This document shows, piece after piece, positions 1 through 7,662 of a stretch of 39,869 nucleotides of DNA (positions are counted from its first letter, which is position 1; every line of letters starts with the position of its first letter). The translations under genes were made by a program, and so were the position numbers. The DNA is taken from NCBI GenBank assembly GCA_023410875.1, contig JAEYPH010000038.1, positions 1 through 39,869 of the forward strand. Direction: 5' to 3'. The DNA comes from Bacillota bacterium (GTDB taxonomy: Bacteria; Bacillota; Clostridia; Christensenellales; UMGS416). The notes beneath the pieces were generated by a model, which did no database searches, had not been told where the DNA came from, and saw only the letters and a list, made by a program, of their open reading frames with translations.

Positions 1-40
1 CCCGGCTGTCCCAAACGGCTGCGCCTTTCGGAAAGCCTTT

Positions 41-250
41 TCGCGTCCGATGCTGTGGCATCGGACGCGATTCAGACGACTTGTTCTTGATTTCCTTTAT
101 CGCCCGCCGCGCATGTCGCCGGGCGATATCTTCATTTTGTAGTCTCATATCTTTTTCAAAGATCGTTATTTCGCCTGTTGGCGGGTTCTTTTGCCTACCT
201 TGAACCTGTTCTATGTTTCCTTCCGTCGGATGAACCGCCGTCGGGATCAG
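41..250 (-). repeat. Modular hairpin repeat, copy A
   Basis: Intergenic repeat made of separate hairpins. On the plus strand: hairpin H1 at 41-70 (perfect 13-bp stem, TGTG loop), a conserved linker GATTCAGACGACTTG at 68-82, hairpin H2 at 99-127 (8-bp outer stem ATCGCCCG/CGGGCGAT), a CGCCTGTTGGCGGG module near 172-185, and H3 at 217-245 (CGTCGG-ATGAA-CCG). H2 is identical over 29 nt to H2 of copy C and matches copy B at 28 of 29. No coding potential with a credible start was seen. I annotate it on the minus strand, reading H3 to H2 to H1, only to compare copies; the transcribed strand is unknown. Confidence 0.75.
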
Positions 251-384
251 TCAGCTCTTCTCATACTAGGGTTTCGGACAGTTTGGTGCTCCATGGACAG
301 CATAGCGGTTGTCCGACCGTCAGAGCTGATCAAAATTATCATCTTTGCAATCCTTTATCCTTTGTGCCATTCTAGCATAACGAC

Positions 385-425
385 ATAAAAAAGCCATGCG
401 CGGAGGCAAAGCCGCACATGGTTTA
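385..425 (-). terminator. Rho-independent terminator
   Basis: An inverted repeat pairs CCATG-GCGG with CCGC-CATGG (396-422) and is followed on the minus strand by TTTTTT (386-391). It probably ends the transcript of the membrane-protein gene at 675-1652 after reading through repeat copy B. It lies between the two outward-reading repeat copies A and B. Confidence 0.75.
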
Positions 426-460
426 GCTTGTGAAATAAGTCTATTTGCAAGAATAGCAGC

Positions 461-672
461 AAGCCGACCGACGGTTCACCCGGCGGGAGGAAACTAAGAA
501 CAAGCTAGAGGCAGGCACAAAATATTCGCTCGCAGGCGAAAACGTTTCTTAGAAACAGAGTATGAGATGAATAGTAGAGATATCGCCCGGCGACATGTGC
601 GGCGGGCGATAACGATAGCTGTGCCAAGTCGTCTGAATCGCCGACGACGCAACAGCGTCGTCGGCGAAAACG
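461..672 (+). repeat. Modular hairpin repeat, copy B
   Basis: Same family as copy A, in the opposite orientation. H3 is at 464-494 (GACCGACGG...GGGAGGAAAC), H2 at 582-610 (28 of 29 nt identical to copies A and C), the linker CCAAGTCGTCTGAATCG at 623-640, and H1 at 639-666 (perfect 12-bp stem, AACA loop). H1 almost abuts the stop codon of the minus-strand membrane-protein gene at 675, so in that transcript the repeat forms the start of the 3' untranslated region. There is no T-run after H1, so H1 alone is not a canonical terminator. Confidence 0.75.
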
Positions 673-674
673 CG

Positions 675-1652
675 TTATTCCGCCGGCTTCGCCCGCAGTT
701 TGCGGACAGGGAACTTGAACCGGCGCGGCGAGGCTGGCACCGGGACCACTGCCGGCAGGCCTCTGTCCACCGAAACGCCGAAGCACAGCAGCGAGAAGCC
801 GAACACGATGAGCGCCAGGGCCAGCAGCGCCGACGAGAAGGGCTGCAGGGCCGCAGCCGCTAGATCGGGCAGCACGCCCAGGAAGGCCGGCTGGAATAGG
901 ACCTGCACCGGCGCTGTCAGCACGACCGCCAGCATGTCCCGGTGGAAGAACCGCAACGCCAGCCCAACTGCCGCGAACAGCGCGCTGTGGGCCATCAGCA
1001 TCCAGCCGCACAGCAGATAGAACGGCCGCGGGCTGCGCATCCACAGCAGGTAGAGAAAGGCCAGGCAGAACACGACGCCACCCACGGCGATCAGCACAGC
1101 CAGGTCCAGCCGGGCATAAGCCAGGCGCAGCGGCGCCACCCATTGCTCCAGTGTTGTGCGGTAAGCGTCATTCCACTTGGTTGTAAAGGGCAGATAATCC
1201 GAGAGCTTAGGGCACGTCGCTTCCGGCACAAAGAGCAGCGCGCCATCCTTGAGCAGGGCGCTCAACAGGTCCGTGCCGTATCCATCCAGCGAAGCGGCGT
1301 CGCCCAGCACCGGCACAGCGCCGCCCTGCAGCGCATAGCGCGCCAGATTGGGTGCGGCATCCTGCACGATCCGCGCCACCTGCTGCGACGGCAGCGCCTT
1401 AAGGGCCAGCGCAAAGGCCTGGGCACGGTCCTCGGTGCGCAGCGCCTCCGGCGGCGCCAGGTCCAGCACGATGTCCGAGAGCGCCCGCACGGCGTAACGC
1501 CCCAGGGCGTTGTAGGCCTCGCCTTGCGGCGCGCCGTAAAAGGCCGGGTCCAGCACGGTGTTCTGGGCCAGCAGCAGTATCTGGGCTGCCAGCAGCGAAA
1601 CACACAGCAGCACCGAGAGCAGCACCGTGGCGATAATCTTCACAGCTTTCAT
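675..1652 (-). CDS. Multi-pass membrane protein of unknown function
   Basis: I do not recognise the family. The 325-residue product has an N-terminal hydrophobic segment (about residues 4-25, MKAVKII start), a roughly 150-residue probably extracytoplasmic part, then about four hydrophobic segments (near 183-207, 215-237, 240-262 and 270-298) and a basic tail ending RKLRAKPAE. The frame opens further upstream at a TTG (1688), but a good promoter has its -10 at 1697-1702, which puts the transcription start at about that TTG. ATG at 1652, preceded by GAGGGGGAG, is therefore the better start. The topology recalls small integral membrane proteins of Firmicutes with a large loop (DUF1461-like), but I cannot confirm this. 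It is transcribed alone, with repeat copy B directly after its stop. Confidence 0.7.
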   Translation of the reverse strand: MKAVKIIATVLLSVLLCVSLLAAQILLLAQNTVLDPAFYGAPQGEAYNALGRYAVRALSDIVLDLAPPEALRTEDRAQAFALALKALPSQQVARIVQDAAPNLARYALQGGAVPVLGDAASLDGYGTDLLSALLKDGALLFVPEATCPKLSDYLPFTTKWNDAYRTTLEQWVAPLRLAYARLDLAVLIAVGGVVFCLAFLYLLWMRSPRPFYLLCGWMLMAHSALFAAVGLALRFFHRDMLAVVLTAPVQVLFQPAFLGVLPDLAAAALQPFSSALLALALIVFGFSLLCFGVSVDRGLPAVVPVPASPRRFKFPVRKLRAKPAE

Positions 1653-1696
1653 GGCTCCCCCTCTGCGGGCCATGCCCGCCATTGCCAAGGTTTGCC

Positions 1697-1725
1697 ATTA
1701 TCCTGTCCAAATTCCGCTTTATCAA
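1697..1725 (-). promoter_or_regulatory. SigA-type promoter of the membrane-protein gene
   Basis: On the minus strand TTGATA (1725-1720), a 17-nt spacer, then GATAAT (1702-1697). Each hexamer matches the vegetative consensus at five of six positions. The predicted start is near 1690, about 38 nt before the ATG at 1652. Confidence 0.7.
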
Positions 1726-1821
1726 AACGCATCCCTTCTTTGTACCGTTCGCAAGGATGCGTAAGTCAAGCAGCCGATGCGGATTCACTCCGCGGAGGCA
1801 ACGATAAGCAAGAGAGAAAAG

Positions 1822-1972
1822 CATGCTGAACTCGCCGCAGCGATCTTTCGTTTTTCGCAAGCCAGCATGTGACTCATACAAGGATGTCCGCTGGCGACGG
1901 TTATCGGCGGCGGACCGACTGCGAAAAATGCAAGTCGTCCAACTCGCGAGAGGTGCAAGGCACCTCTCGCGA
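1822..1972 (+). repeat. Modular hairpin repeat, divergent copy E
   Basis: Divergent member of the repeat family. H2 is at 1886-1915 (GTCCGC...GCGGAC outer stem, with the inner GGCGACGGTTATCGGCGG resembling copy D), the linker GCAAGTCGTCCAACTCG at 1930-1946, and H1 at 1944-1972 (perfect 13-bp stem, AAG loop) whose stem sequence differs from all other copies. The H3 module is missing; instead CATGCTG (1822-1828) can pair with CAGCATG (1863-1869). It lies 3' of the ABC-transporter ATPase gene and its terminator. The rest of the 1653-2050 gap holds the promoter and terminator listed separately. Confidence 0.6.
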
Positions 1973-1975
1973 ACG

Positions 1976-2008
1976 CAAAAACAGCCACACTTCCGTGCGG
2001 CTGCTTTT
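1976..2008 (-). terminator. Rho-independent terminator of the B12 transporter operon
   Basis: The hairpin CAGCC-CAC/GTG-GGCTG (1982-2003) is followed on the minus strand by five T residues (1981-1977). It lies about 45 nt past the ATPase stop codon. The plus strand carries TTTT after the stem, so it may act in both directions. Confidence 0.8.
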
Positions 2009-2050
2009 GCGACTGCTATACAGCGGAGTAACCCGCGATTAGCCTTTAAA

Positions 2051-2809
2051 TTAGCCCGGTATGATGACCCGCCCATAGGGGCCGGGCACACACAACAGCT
2101 TCTGGCCATAGATCTGCTCCAGCGCGGCAAGGTCCAGCGCGTGCTGCGGCGGCCCGAAGAGGGCCACCTGGCCGGCGCACAGCACCAGCACGTCGTCGGC
2201 AAAGCGTTCGGCCATGTTCAAGTCGTGCAGCACGCACACGACCGCTGCGCCCTGGGAGGCTTTGCGGCGGAACAGCTCCAGCAGCGCCGTCTGGTGGCGG
2301 ATGTCCAGATTGGCCACCGGCTCGTCCAGCAGCAGCGTGCCCGCGTGCTGGGCCAGCGCCCGCGCCGCGATGACCCGCTGGGCCTCGCCGCCGGAGAGCT
2401 CGGTGATGGGCCGCTCGGCGAACTCCATTACGCCGGCGTCGGCCATGGCCTGTTCGGCGGCCTCATAGTCCGTGGCCTTCTCGCTGCCCAGCAGCGGCAC
2501 AAAGGCGTTGCGGCCCATGAGCACGACCTCTCGGGCCGTGAAGGGGAAGGCCACGTTGGCGCTCTGGGGCACCACGGCGATGCACCGCGCCCGCTCCCGC
2601 GGGCTCAAGGCGTGTACCGGTTTGCCGTCGTGCAGCGCGCAGCCGGAGCTTGGCGCCAATGTGCCGGAAAGCACCTTGATCAGCGTGGTTTTGCCGCTGC
2701 CGTTGGGACCCACGATGGCCGTGAAGCGCCCCGGCGCAAAGGCCGCGGTGATGCCACGCAGCACCGAACGACCGGGATATTCCAGATAAAGACCCTTGGC
2801 CTCCAGCAT
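2051..2809 (-). CDS. btuD: ABC transporter ATP-binding protein, cobalamin/Fe-siderophore type
   Basis: The 252-residue cytoplasmic ATPase of a metal-chelate importer energises uptake by the permease encoded just upstream. Visible motifs are Walker A GPNGSGKTT (34-42), Q-loop VVPQS (79-83), signature LSGGEAQR (138-145), Walker B TLLLDEP (158-164) and a switch His in VLHDLNM. Sequence and length fit the FecE/BtuD group. It is the third gene of a tight operon (substrate-binding protein, permease, ATPase), with a 1-nt gap after the permease stop. The cobalamin riboswitch ahead of the operon makes vitamin B12 or a precursor the likely substrate. The sequence alone would also fit a siderophore ATPase. 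Confidence 0.9.
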   Translation of the reverse strand: MLEAKGLYLEYPGRSVLRGITAAFAPGRFTAIVGPNGSGKTTLIKVLSGTLAPSSGCALHDGKPVHALSPRERARCIAVVPQSANVAFPFTAREVVLMGRNAFVPLLGSEKATDYEAAEQAMADAGVMEFAERPITELSGGEAQRVIAARALAQHAGTLLLDEPVANLDIRHQTALLELFRRKASQGAAVVCVLHDLNMAERFADDVLVLCAGQVALFGPPQHALDLAALEQIYGQKLLCVPGPYGRVIIPG

Positions 2810-2810
2810 A

Positions 2811-3812
2811 TCAGCGCACCCCCTTGCGGATCAGCAGCCACAGGAAAAATGGCCCGCCGATCAGCGATGTGAGCACACCCACGGGCAGTTCCATGCCGGG
2901 TATGATGTTGCGCGCTGCGGTATCGGCTAGCAGCAGGAACACGCCGCCGCCCAGCAGGCTCAGCGGCAGCAGCCGCCGGTGGTCGGGGCCGATCAGCATG
3001 CGCAGCACATGGGGCACGATGAGCCCCACGAAGCCGATGATGCCCGCGGCGCTCACGGCGCCGGCGGTCGCGATGGCCGCGAAGGCCATGAGCGCCCGGC
3101 GCAGCGCGTCCACATTGACGCCCAGATGCTGCGCCTCCTCCTCGCCCAGGGCCAGCAGGTTGAGCTGGCGGCCGAACAGCAGCAGCCCCACGCAGCCTAT
3201 GATCACCATCGGCAGGCTCCACAGCACGGAGGACCACCCGGCCACGCTGAGGCTGCCCATGTTCCAGTAAATGATGCGTTCCACCTTGTCGTGGTTCAGG
3301 CTCATCAGCAGCGTGGTGGCTGCCGAAAGCACCGTGCCCACGGCGATGCCCGCCAGCAGCAGGCCCGAGGACGTCATGGCCCGGCCCGCCCGGCCCAGCG
3401 CGTACACGGCGAACATGGAGCCCAGGCCGCCCAGGAAGGCGAACAGCGTGACCGCGCCCATGCCAAAGCTCGCGCTGTCCATGCTGAACACCATGGCCAA
3501 CATGGCGCCGAAGCTGGCGCCAGCGGCCACGCCCAGGATGTGCGGATCGGCCAGCGGGTTGCGGAACATGCCCTGCATGGCGCCGCCGCTGACCGAGAGC
3601 GCGCCACCCACCAGCAGCGCCAGCGCGATGCGGGGCAGGCGGATCTGCAGCACGATCAGCAGCGCCGTGGCGTCGCCGCCCAGCACCGTGCGGATGCTCT
3701 CCAGCGGCCCCATGGCCGAGCCGAAGAGCACCGCGGCGATAGCGCCGGCCATCAAAAGCGCCGCCAATACCAGCCAGGCGACCGCGAGTTTCAGCCTGCC
3801 TTGCTTAGCCAT
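2811..3812 (-). CDS. btuC: FecCD-family ABC transporter permease (BtuC-like)
   Basis: The 333-residue multi-pass membrane protein forms the channel of a vitamin B12/siderophore importer. It shows about ten hydrophobic segments, the family stretch RLPRIALALLVGGALSVSG near residues 56-75, the NPLADPHILG segment, and the cytoplasmic coupling region with AQHLGV (about 228-235). The ATG overlaps the TAA of the substrate-binding protein gene (TAATG at 3810-3814), so the two are probably translationally coupled. Length is normal for the family. Substrate assignment rests on the upstream cobalamin riboswitch. Confidence 0.92.
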   Translation of the reverse strand: MAKQGRLKLAVAWLVLAALLMAGAIAAVLFGSAMGPLESIRTVLGGDATALLIVLQIRLPRIALALLVGGALSVSGGAMQGMFRNPLADPHILGVAAGASFGAMLAMVFSMDSASFGMGAVTLFAFLGGLGSMFAVYALGRAGRAMTSSGLLLAGIAVGTVLSAATTLLMSLNHDKVERIIYWNMGSLSVAGWSSVLWSLPMVIIGCVGLLLFGRQLNLLALGEEEAQHLGVNVDALRRALMAFAAIATAGAVSAAGIIGFVGLIVPHVLRMLIGPDHRRLLPLSLLGGGVFLLLADTAARNIIPGMELPVGVLTSLIGGPFFLWLLIRKGVR

Positions 3813-4822
3813 TATTTGTCAAAGGAAATCGTGACGCCGCACAGAATCTGCGCGAACTCCCGGAAGCCCTCCACCAGGCGCGGGCCGGGGCGCATGCAGG
3901 TGTCGCTGGTTACCGTGAACACCTGCTGATTCTTGGAAGCGGACAGGTTCTTGTAGCCCTCGGTGCCGATGAACGTGGCGGCGTCGCCCAAGTCGCTGGA
4001 CAGCAGCACCACGGCAGGGTCCTTCTTTACGATGTCTTCCAGCGACATCTGGGGCCATTCCACGGGCATGCCCTCGGTCAGGTTTTTGGCGCCGCACATC
4101 TCCACGATCTCATAGGGGAAAGTTCCGGGGCCGGCGGAGTAGTCTCCGAACTGGCCGTAGGAAATGCATACATAGGCTGTCTTACCGCTGGCCTTGTCTT
4201 TGATGGCGTCCTTGACGATCTGCTCCTTGCGGCGCATGTCGTCGGTCAGCGCGCGGGCTTCATCGGCGGCGCCGGTCAGCGCGCCTACCAGCGCGATCGT
4301 GTCATAGGTGCTCTGATAGGTCGTGCCCTCGGTGGCGGCCACGGTCAGGCCCAGGGCCTGCAGCTTGTCGATGATATCCTTTTGCAGCTTGTTGCCAGCC
4401 AGCACCAGGTCCGGCTTGAGGCCGGCGATCTTCTCCAGATTGGGGCCGTTGAAATCGCCAACCTTTTCGATGTTGGCCACTTCGGCGGGATAGTTGGAGA
4501 TGGCGTCCACGCCGATGACCTTGCTGCCCAAGCCCAGGGCGAACAGAATCTCGGTGTTGCTGGGCGTGAGGCTGACGATGCGCTGCGGCGCGGCAGCCAG
4601 CTTCACCTCTTTGCCCAGCACGTCGATGCCGGAAAGGCCGGCGGCTGTGGGTTCGGGGGTAGCGGTGGGTGTCGCCGTGGGCTGCGGCGTGGGCGTGGCT
4701 GTGGGTTCTGCGGCCACGGTGGTGGCAGCAGCGGCGCTGGTGGCTGCCGGCGCGGGCGCGCCGCAGGCGACCAGGGCCAGCACCGCGGCCAGGGCGCAAA
4801 TCATTGCAAACAGCTTTTTCAT
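3812..4822 (-). CDS. btuF: Cobalamin-type substrate-binding lipoprotein (BtuF-like)
   Basis: The 336-residue lipoprotein captures substrate outside the membrane and delivers it to the FecCD permease. The N-terminus is a lipoprotein signal with lipobox LVAC (Cys about residue 20), followed by an Ala/Thr/Pro-rich tether (TPTPQPTATP) to about residue 62. The periplasmic-binding fold of the BtuF/FepB class follows: QRIVSLTPSNTEILFALG, then GDFNGPNLEKIAGLKPDLVL, and a C-terminal lobe with PVEWPQMSLEDIVKKDP. The start has a strong Shine-Dalgarno, AGGAGGAACC. It is the first gene after the adenosylcobalamin riboswitch and its terminator, which supports corrinoid as ligand. Confidence 0.92.
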   Translation of the reverse strand: MKKLFAMICALAAVLALVACGAPAPAATSAAAATTVAAEPTATPTPQPTATPTATPEPTAAGLSGIDVLGKEVKLAAAPQRIVSLTPSNTEILFALGLGSKVIGVDAISNYPAEVANIEKVGDFNGPNLEKIAGLKPDLVLAGNKLQKDIIDKLQALGLTVAATEGTTYQSTYDTIALVGALTGAADEARALTDDMRRKEQIVKDAIKDKASGKTAYVCISYGQFGDYSAGPGTFPYEIVEMCGAKNLTEGMPVEWPQMSLEDIVKKDPAVVLLSSDLGDAATFIGTEGYKNLSASKNQQVFTVTSDTCMRPGPRLVEGFREFAQILCGVTISFDK

Positions 4823-4875
4823 TGGTTCCTCCTGCGTAATGGGTTATCCGACGGCCATTAGGCGGCCGATAGACA

Positions 4876-4904
4876 CAAAAAACCCTCCGGCAAAGCGGAG
4901 GGTG
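4876..4904 (-). terminator. Riboswitch expression-platform terminator
   Basis: The stem CCCTCCG/CGGAGGG (4883-4902) with a short loop is followed on the minus strand by TTTTTT (4882-4877). It lies between the cobalamin aptamer and the btuF start. The layout fits a transcriptional OFF switch in which bound cobalamin favours the terminator. The alternative antiterminator pairing was not worked out. Confidence 0.85.
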
Positions 4905-4974
4905 TGCGCACAAACAAACAGCCCGAACGGGCATTTGCGGCTGCGGCCTCCCTCCGAGGCTTTGCCAAAAATCC

Positions 4975-5142
4975 CTTCAGGCAGGTCTCCTGACTCGGGT
5001 GTCGTCCTCCCCCGGCCCTTCCCGTTTTCACAGTGGATTGCCGGGTTCGTCTTCCCTCACAGTAGCGGGGGCTGTGGCGGTTTCGCACCGCCTTCCCTTT
5101 TCACCCGTGCAGCTTTCGCCCGCGGGCACCTGATGGATGATG
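4975..5142 (-). ncRNA. Adenosylcobalamin riboswitch aptamer
   Basis: Read on the minus strand, the segment carries the hallmark blocks of the AdoCbl class in order: GGTGCCCGCGGG, AAAAGGGAAGGCGGTGCGAAACC, the B12-box-like GCCACAGCCCCCGCTACTGTGA, CCACTGTGAAA, GGGAAGG, and GAGTCAGGAGACCTGCCTG at the 3' end. It precedes a terminator and the BtuF-BtuC-BtuD-like operon. A possible promoter with -10 TATGCT lies at 5155-5160. The 4823-5227 gap is accounted for by this element and its terminator. Confidence 0.95.
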
Positions 5143-5227
5143 CGTGTACATGGTAGCATAGTTGGTCGGTACGAAGCCAGAACAATTTTGCGGTTTTTCC
5201 GCGATGAATTGCGAACAGCCGCCAATC

Positions 5228-6820
5228 TTATTCCGTATCGTCGTCACTTATCGGTGTTGAGGTGGGCAGAGGCCCCACGACCGGGCGGGGTGCAGTGCCG
5301 GTGACAACCAGGCCCGGGAGGGCTTTGAAGTGGTCTCTGTACAGCACCTCATCCTTGATGACTTCGCCATCGGCATTCTTCCAGATGCGGTGGGCATTCA
5401 CCTTGATCTCCTCGTGGGAGCGCATAACGGTGTATTTCTGATCCTCATAGGTCACCTTGTCGGTATATTGACCCTTGGTATCCGGGCGGATCTCCGGCTC
5501 AGGCAGTTCGCCCTTGAAGAGCACCTCACTCTTGAGCTCGATGGTCTGGCCGTCGGGCAGCGGCAGGCCGTAGACCGTCACATAAGCATTGCGGCTGCTG
5601 GTCCAGGTCTTGATGTAGATGGGCCGGTCGGTGTTGTTGGTAAACTTGAAGTCGCGGTTGGGCCAGTTCACCATGGCGTCCAGGCCCAGGTCCACATAAT
5701 CCGACGGGATGGAATGATGGCTGCGCTCATCGATCTGCAGTCCGGCCATCAGCACGCCGTTGTAGAGCGTCGTGCTGGCCTGGCACACGCCTCCGCCCCA
5801 GTCGGGCACATACACCTTATCAGCGCCGATGACGTTGGCCATCTTGTAGCCGTTGGCCTCGGAGCGCTCACCGGTGGTGGCATTGAAGGATACCTGCTCG
5901 CCGGGGTAGATGATCATGCCGTTGAAGCGGCTGAGCGCCAGCTTGATGTTATCCTTGCGATCCTGCGTGCCGCTGACCCTGGTTCTGAACTCGGACAGCG
6001 TATGGAAGCTCTCCCGCAGCATCTCCTCGGTCCACTTCGGTGTGAAGGCCTTGGTCATGAGCTCCTGCTGTGATGTGTAACCCTTTTGCAAGTCCTCGGA
6101 AATGCGCTGCAGCATCGTGTCCGTGTCCACCGAGAGCCCATGGGTCTCCGGCGTCACGCGGAACATCTCCTCTATGCTGTCCTTGTTGGGATCAAACTCC
6201 ACCTTGGCGTCATGGCCTTCCAGGTTGACCTCACCGGCAATGGCCTCCAACTGCTCCCGCAGCCTATCCTCGTCGATCACCAACTCCACCGTGTAGTCCG
6301 GCCCCTGGGCACTGATCTCGGCGGCTTGGGCGCGGCGCTCGGCAAAGCTGCCCGTGCGGGCCAGCGGGGCAATCCGGTCGATGATGTCGTCCACGTTCTT
6401 GCGCGCGCCCATTTGCGCCCCGGTGATGGCCCACGTCTTGCCCTCGCCGGTAATCGTGACCGACATGGCCCGTATCTTTTCGTCATATTCCTTGTTCAGC
6501 GCAGAACGCAGCTCCTCGGGGTTGCGCCCGCCCACATGTTTTCCATTGATGAAGATGCCCGACGTGATCGTGTCGGAGAAAAAGCTCTGGTACCACAGGT
6601 AAAAGGCAACGCCGCCGATGGCCGCCGCCAGCAGCAGCACCACGGCCACATAGGGCCACAGGGGTCTGCGGCGGCTGCGCCCGCCAGACGAACGAGACGA
6701 GACGGAGCTCTCGTCGGCGGAATAAGCCGCGCCGCGGCCACCCACACCGGCAGAAGCCGCCGTGCGACCGTGCGCCCCAACAGGATATGCCGCGCTGCGC
6801 CGCGCGCTGCGCCCTCTCAT
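5228..6820 (-). CDS. VanW-family membrane-anchored protein with G5-like C-terminus
   Basis: The 530-residue cell-surface protein starts with a basic, low-complexity cytoplasmic tail and one membrane segment (about 53-76, PYVAVVLLLAAAIGG). A YoaR-type putative peptidoglycan-binding region (about 80-270) follows. The VanW domain (about 285-425) contains NIKLALSRFNGMIIYPGEQVSFN, WGGGVCQASTTLYN and RSHHSIPSDYVDLG. A G5-like segment (about 435-505) has the pattern ...TYEDQKYTVMRSHEEIKVN. The biochemical role of VanW proteins is unknown; wall binding is inferred from the domains. The ATG overlaps the upstream PHP stop (ATGA at 6817-6820), so the genes are co-translated. Confidence 0.9.
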   Translation of the reverse strand: MRGRSARRSAAYPVGAHGRTAASAGVGGRGAAYSADESSVSSRSSGGRSRRRPLWPYVAVVLLLAAAIGGVAFYLWYQSFFSDTITSGIFINGKHVGGRNPEELRSALNKEYDEKIRAMSVTITGEGKTWAITGAQMGARKNVDDIIDRIAPLARTGSFAERRAQAAEISAQGPDYTVELVIDEDRLREQLEAIAGEVNLEGHDAKVEFDPNKDSIEEMFRVTPETHGLSVDTDTMLQRISEDLQKGYTSQQELMTKAFTPKWTEEMLRESFHTLSEFRTRVSGTQDRKDNIKLALSRFNGMIIYPGEQVSFNATTGERSEANGYKMANVIGADKVYVPDWGGGVCQASTTLYNGVLMAGLQIDERSHHSIPSDYVDLGLDAMVNWPNRDFKFTNNTDRPIYIKTWTSSRNAYVTVYGLPLPDGQTIELKSEVLFKGELPEPEIRPDTKGQYTDKVTYEDQKYTVMRSHEEIKVNAHRIWKNADGEVIKDEVLYRDHFKALPGLVVTGTAPRPVVGPLPTSTPISDDDTE

Positions 6821-7662
6821 GCTTCACACCCCCGTACCAACACATCCAGCCATGCATAGGTGGCCGGCGTGATGGAAAACCGTCCAAACGCTTGAGCAAC
6901 CATCTCTCCGCTTCGCCCATGACAATCGCTGCCGTAGGTGCACACAAGACCCATATCCGCCGCAAGCCCCGTGTAAAAAACGACTTCATCGTCCGTATGC
7001 GTAGGATAAAAAGCCTCTATACCCGCGAGCCCCTGCCCGCGCAGCCTGGCTATCAGCGCCGCCATTTCGCTTTGCTGCAAGCCCATGCGCCCCGGATGCG
7101 CCAGCACGGCCTGGCCGCCGCTCTGCATGATGGAAGCGATGATCTCAGATGATTCAAATCGACGCCGAGCCACATAGGCGCTGCGGCCATATCCCAGATA
7201 CCGGCGGAAGGCTTCGTCCATGGTAGAAACATATCCGGCGGCCACCATGCCGCGAGCCATATGCACACGCCCATAGACGCCCGGCGCGCTGGGCGGTAGG
7301 AACTCCGCGGGTAGATAGATACCCAGCGAGCGCAACGCGGCCAGCATGCGGCCGTTGCGCTCCTCGCGCCGGCGCTGCTGGCCGGCCTGGAAGTCCAGAT
7401 AGGCGCCGCTGTGCAAGTCCAGCCCATACCCCAATATGTGCAGCTCGCCGTCGAAAGCGGCGGAGAACTCCGCACCGGAAATCACCGGCAAGCCCAAGCG
7501 CCATCCTTCGGTCTGGGCGCGCTGCACACCGGCGGTGCTGTCGTGATCGGTGATCGCGATGGCCTTTAGGCCCAGGCGGGCCGCAGCGCGCACAACATCC
7601 TCGGGGCTCAAAGCGCCGTCGGAGGCGTTGGTATGCAAATGCAGATCAAACGGGCCTGTCAT
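6817..7662 (-). CDS. PHP-domain phosphoesterase
   Basis: The 281-residue cytoplasmic protein belongs to the polymerase-and-histidinol-phosphatase (PHP) superfamily, close in layout to the nucleoside-3',5'-bisphosphate phosphatase group (YciV/RnaAM-like). The first metal motif DLHLHTNASDG (His8, His10, Asp15) is followed by ITDHDS near 37-42, GAEFSA, AHPGRMG near residue 190 and the final YGSDCHG motif near 245-251, so the metal-binding set looks complete. The start overlaps the aminotransferase gene by 17 nt with only a weak GGAAAC upstream, suggesting coupled translation. Substrate cannot be decided here. Confidence 0.85.
   Translation of the reverse strand: MTGPFDLHLHTNASDGALSPEDVVRAAARLGLKAIAITDHDSTAGVQRAQTEGWRLGLPVISGAEFSAAFDGELHILGYGLDLHSGAYLDFQAGQQRRREERNGRMLAALRSLGIYLPAEFLPPSAPGVYGRVHMARGMVAAGYVSTMDEAFRRYLGYGRSAYVARRRFESSEIIASIMQSGGQAVLAHPGRMGLQQSEMAALIARLRGQGLAGIEAFYPTHTDDEVVFYTGLAADMGLVCTYGSDCHGRSGEMVAQAFGRFSITPATYAWLDVLVRGCEA

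Noticed and set aside
178..388. Two 65-codon frames in the left intergenic region
   Set aside because: They overlap repeat copy A, have no ribosome site and no protein-like composition.
41..672. H1 hairpins of the repeat family as terminators
   Set aside because: The stems are strong, but no T-run follows in either direction in copies A and B; separate canonical terminators exist nearby.
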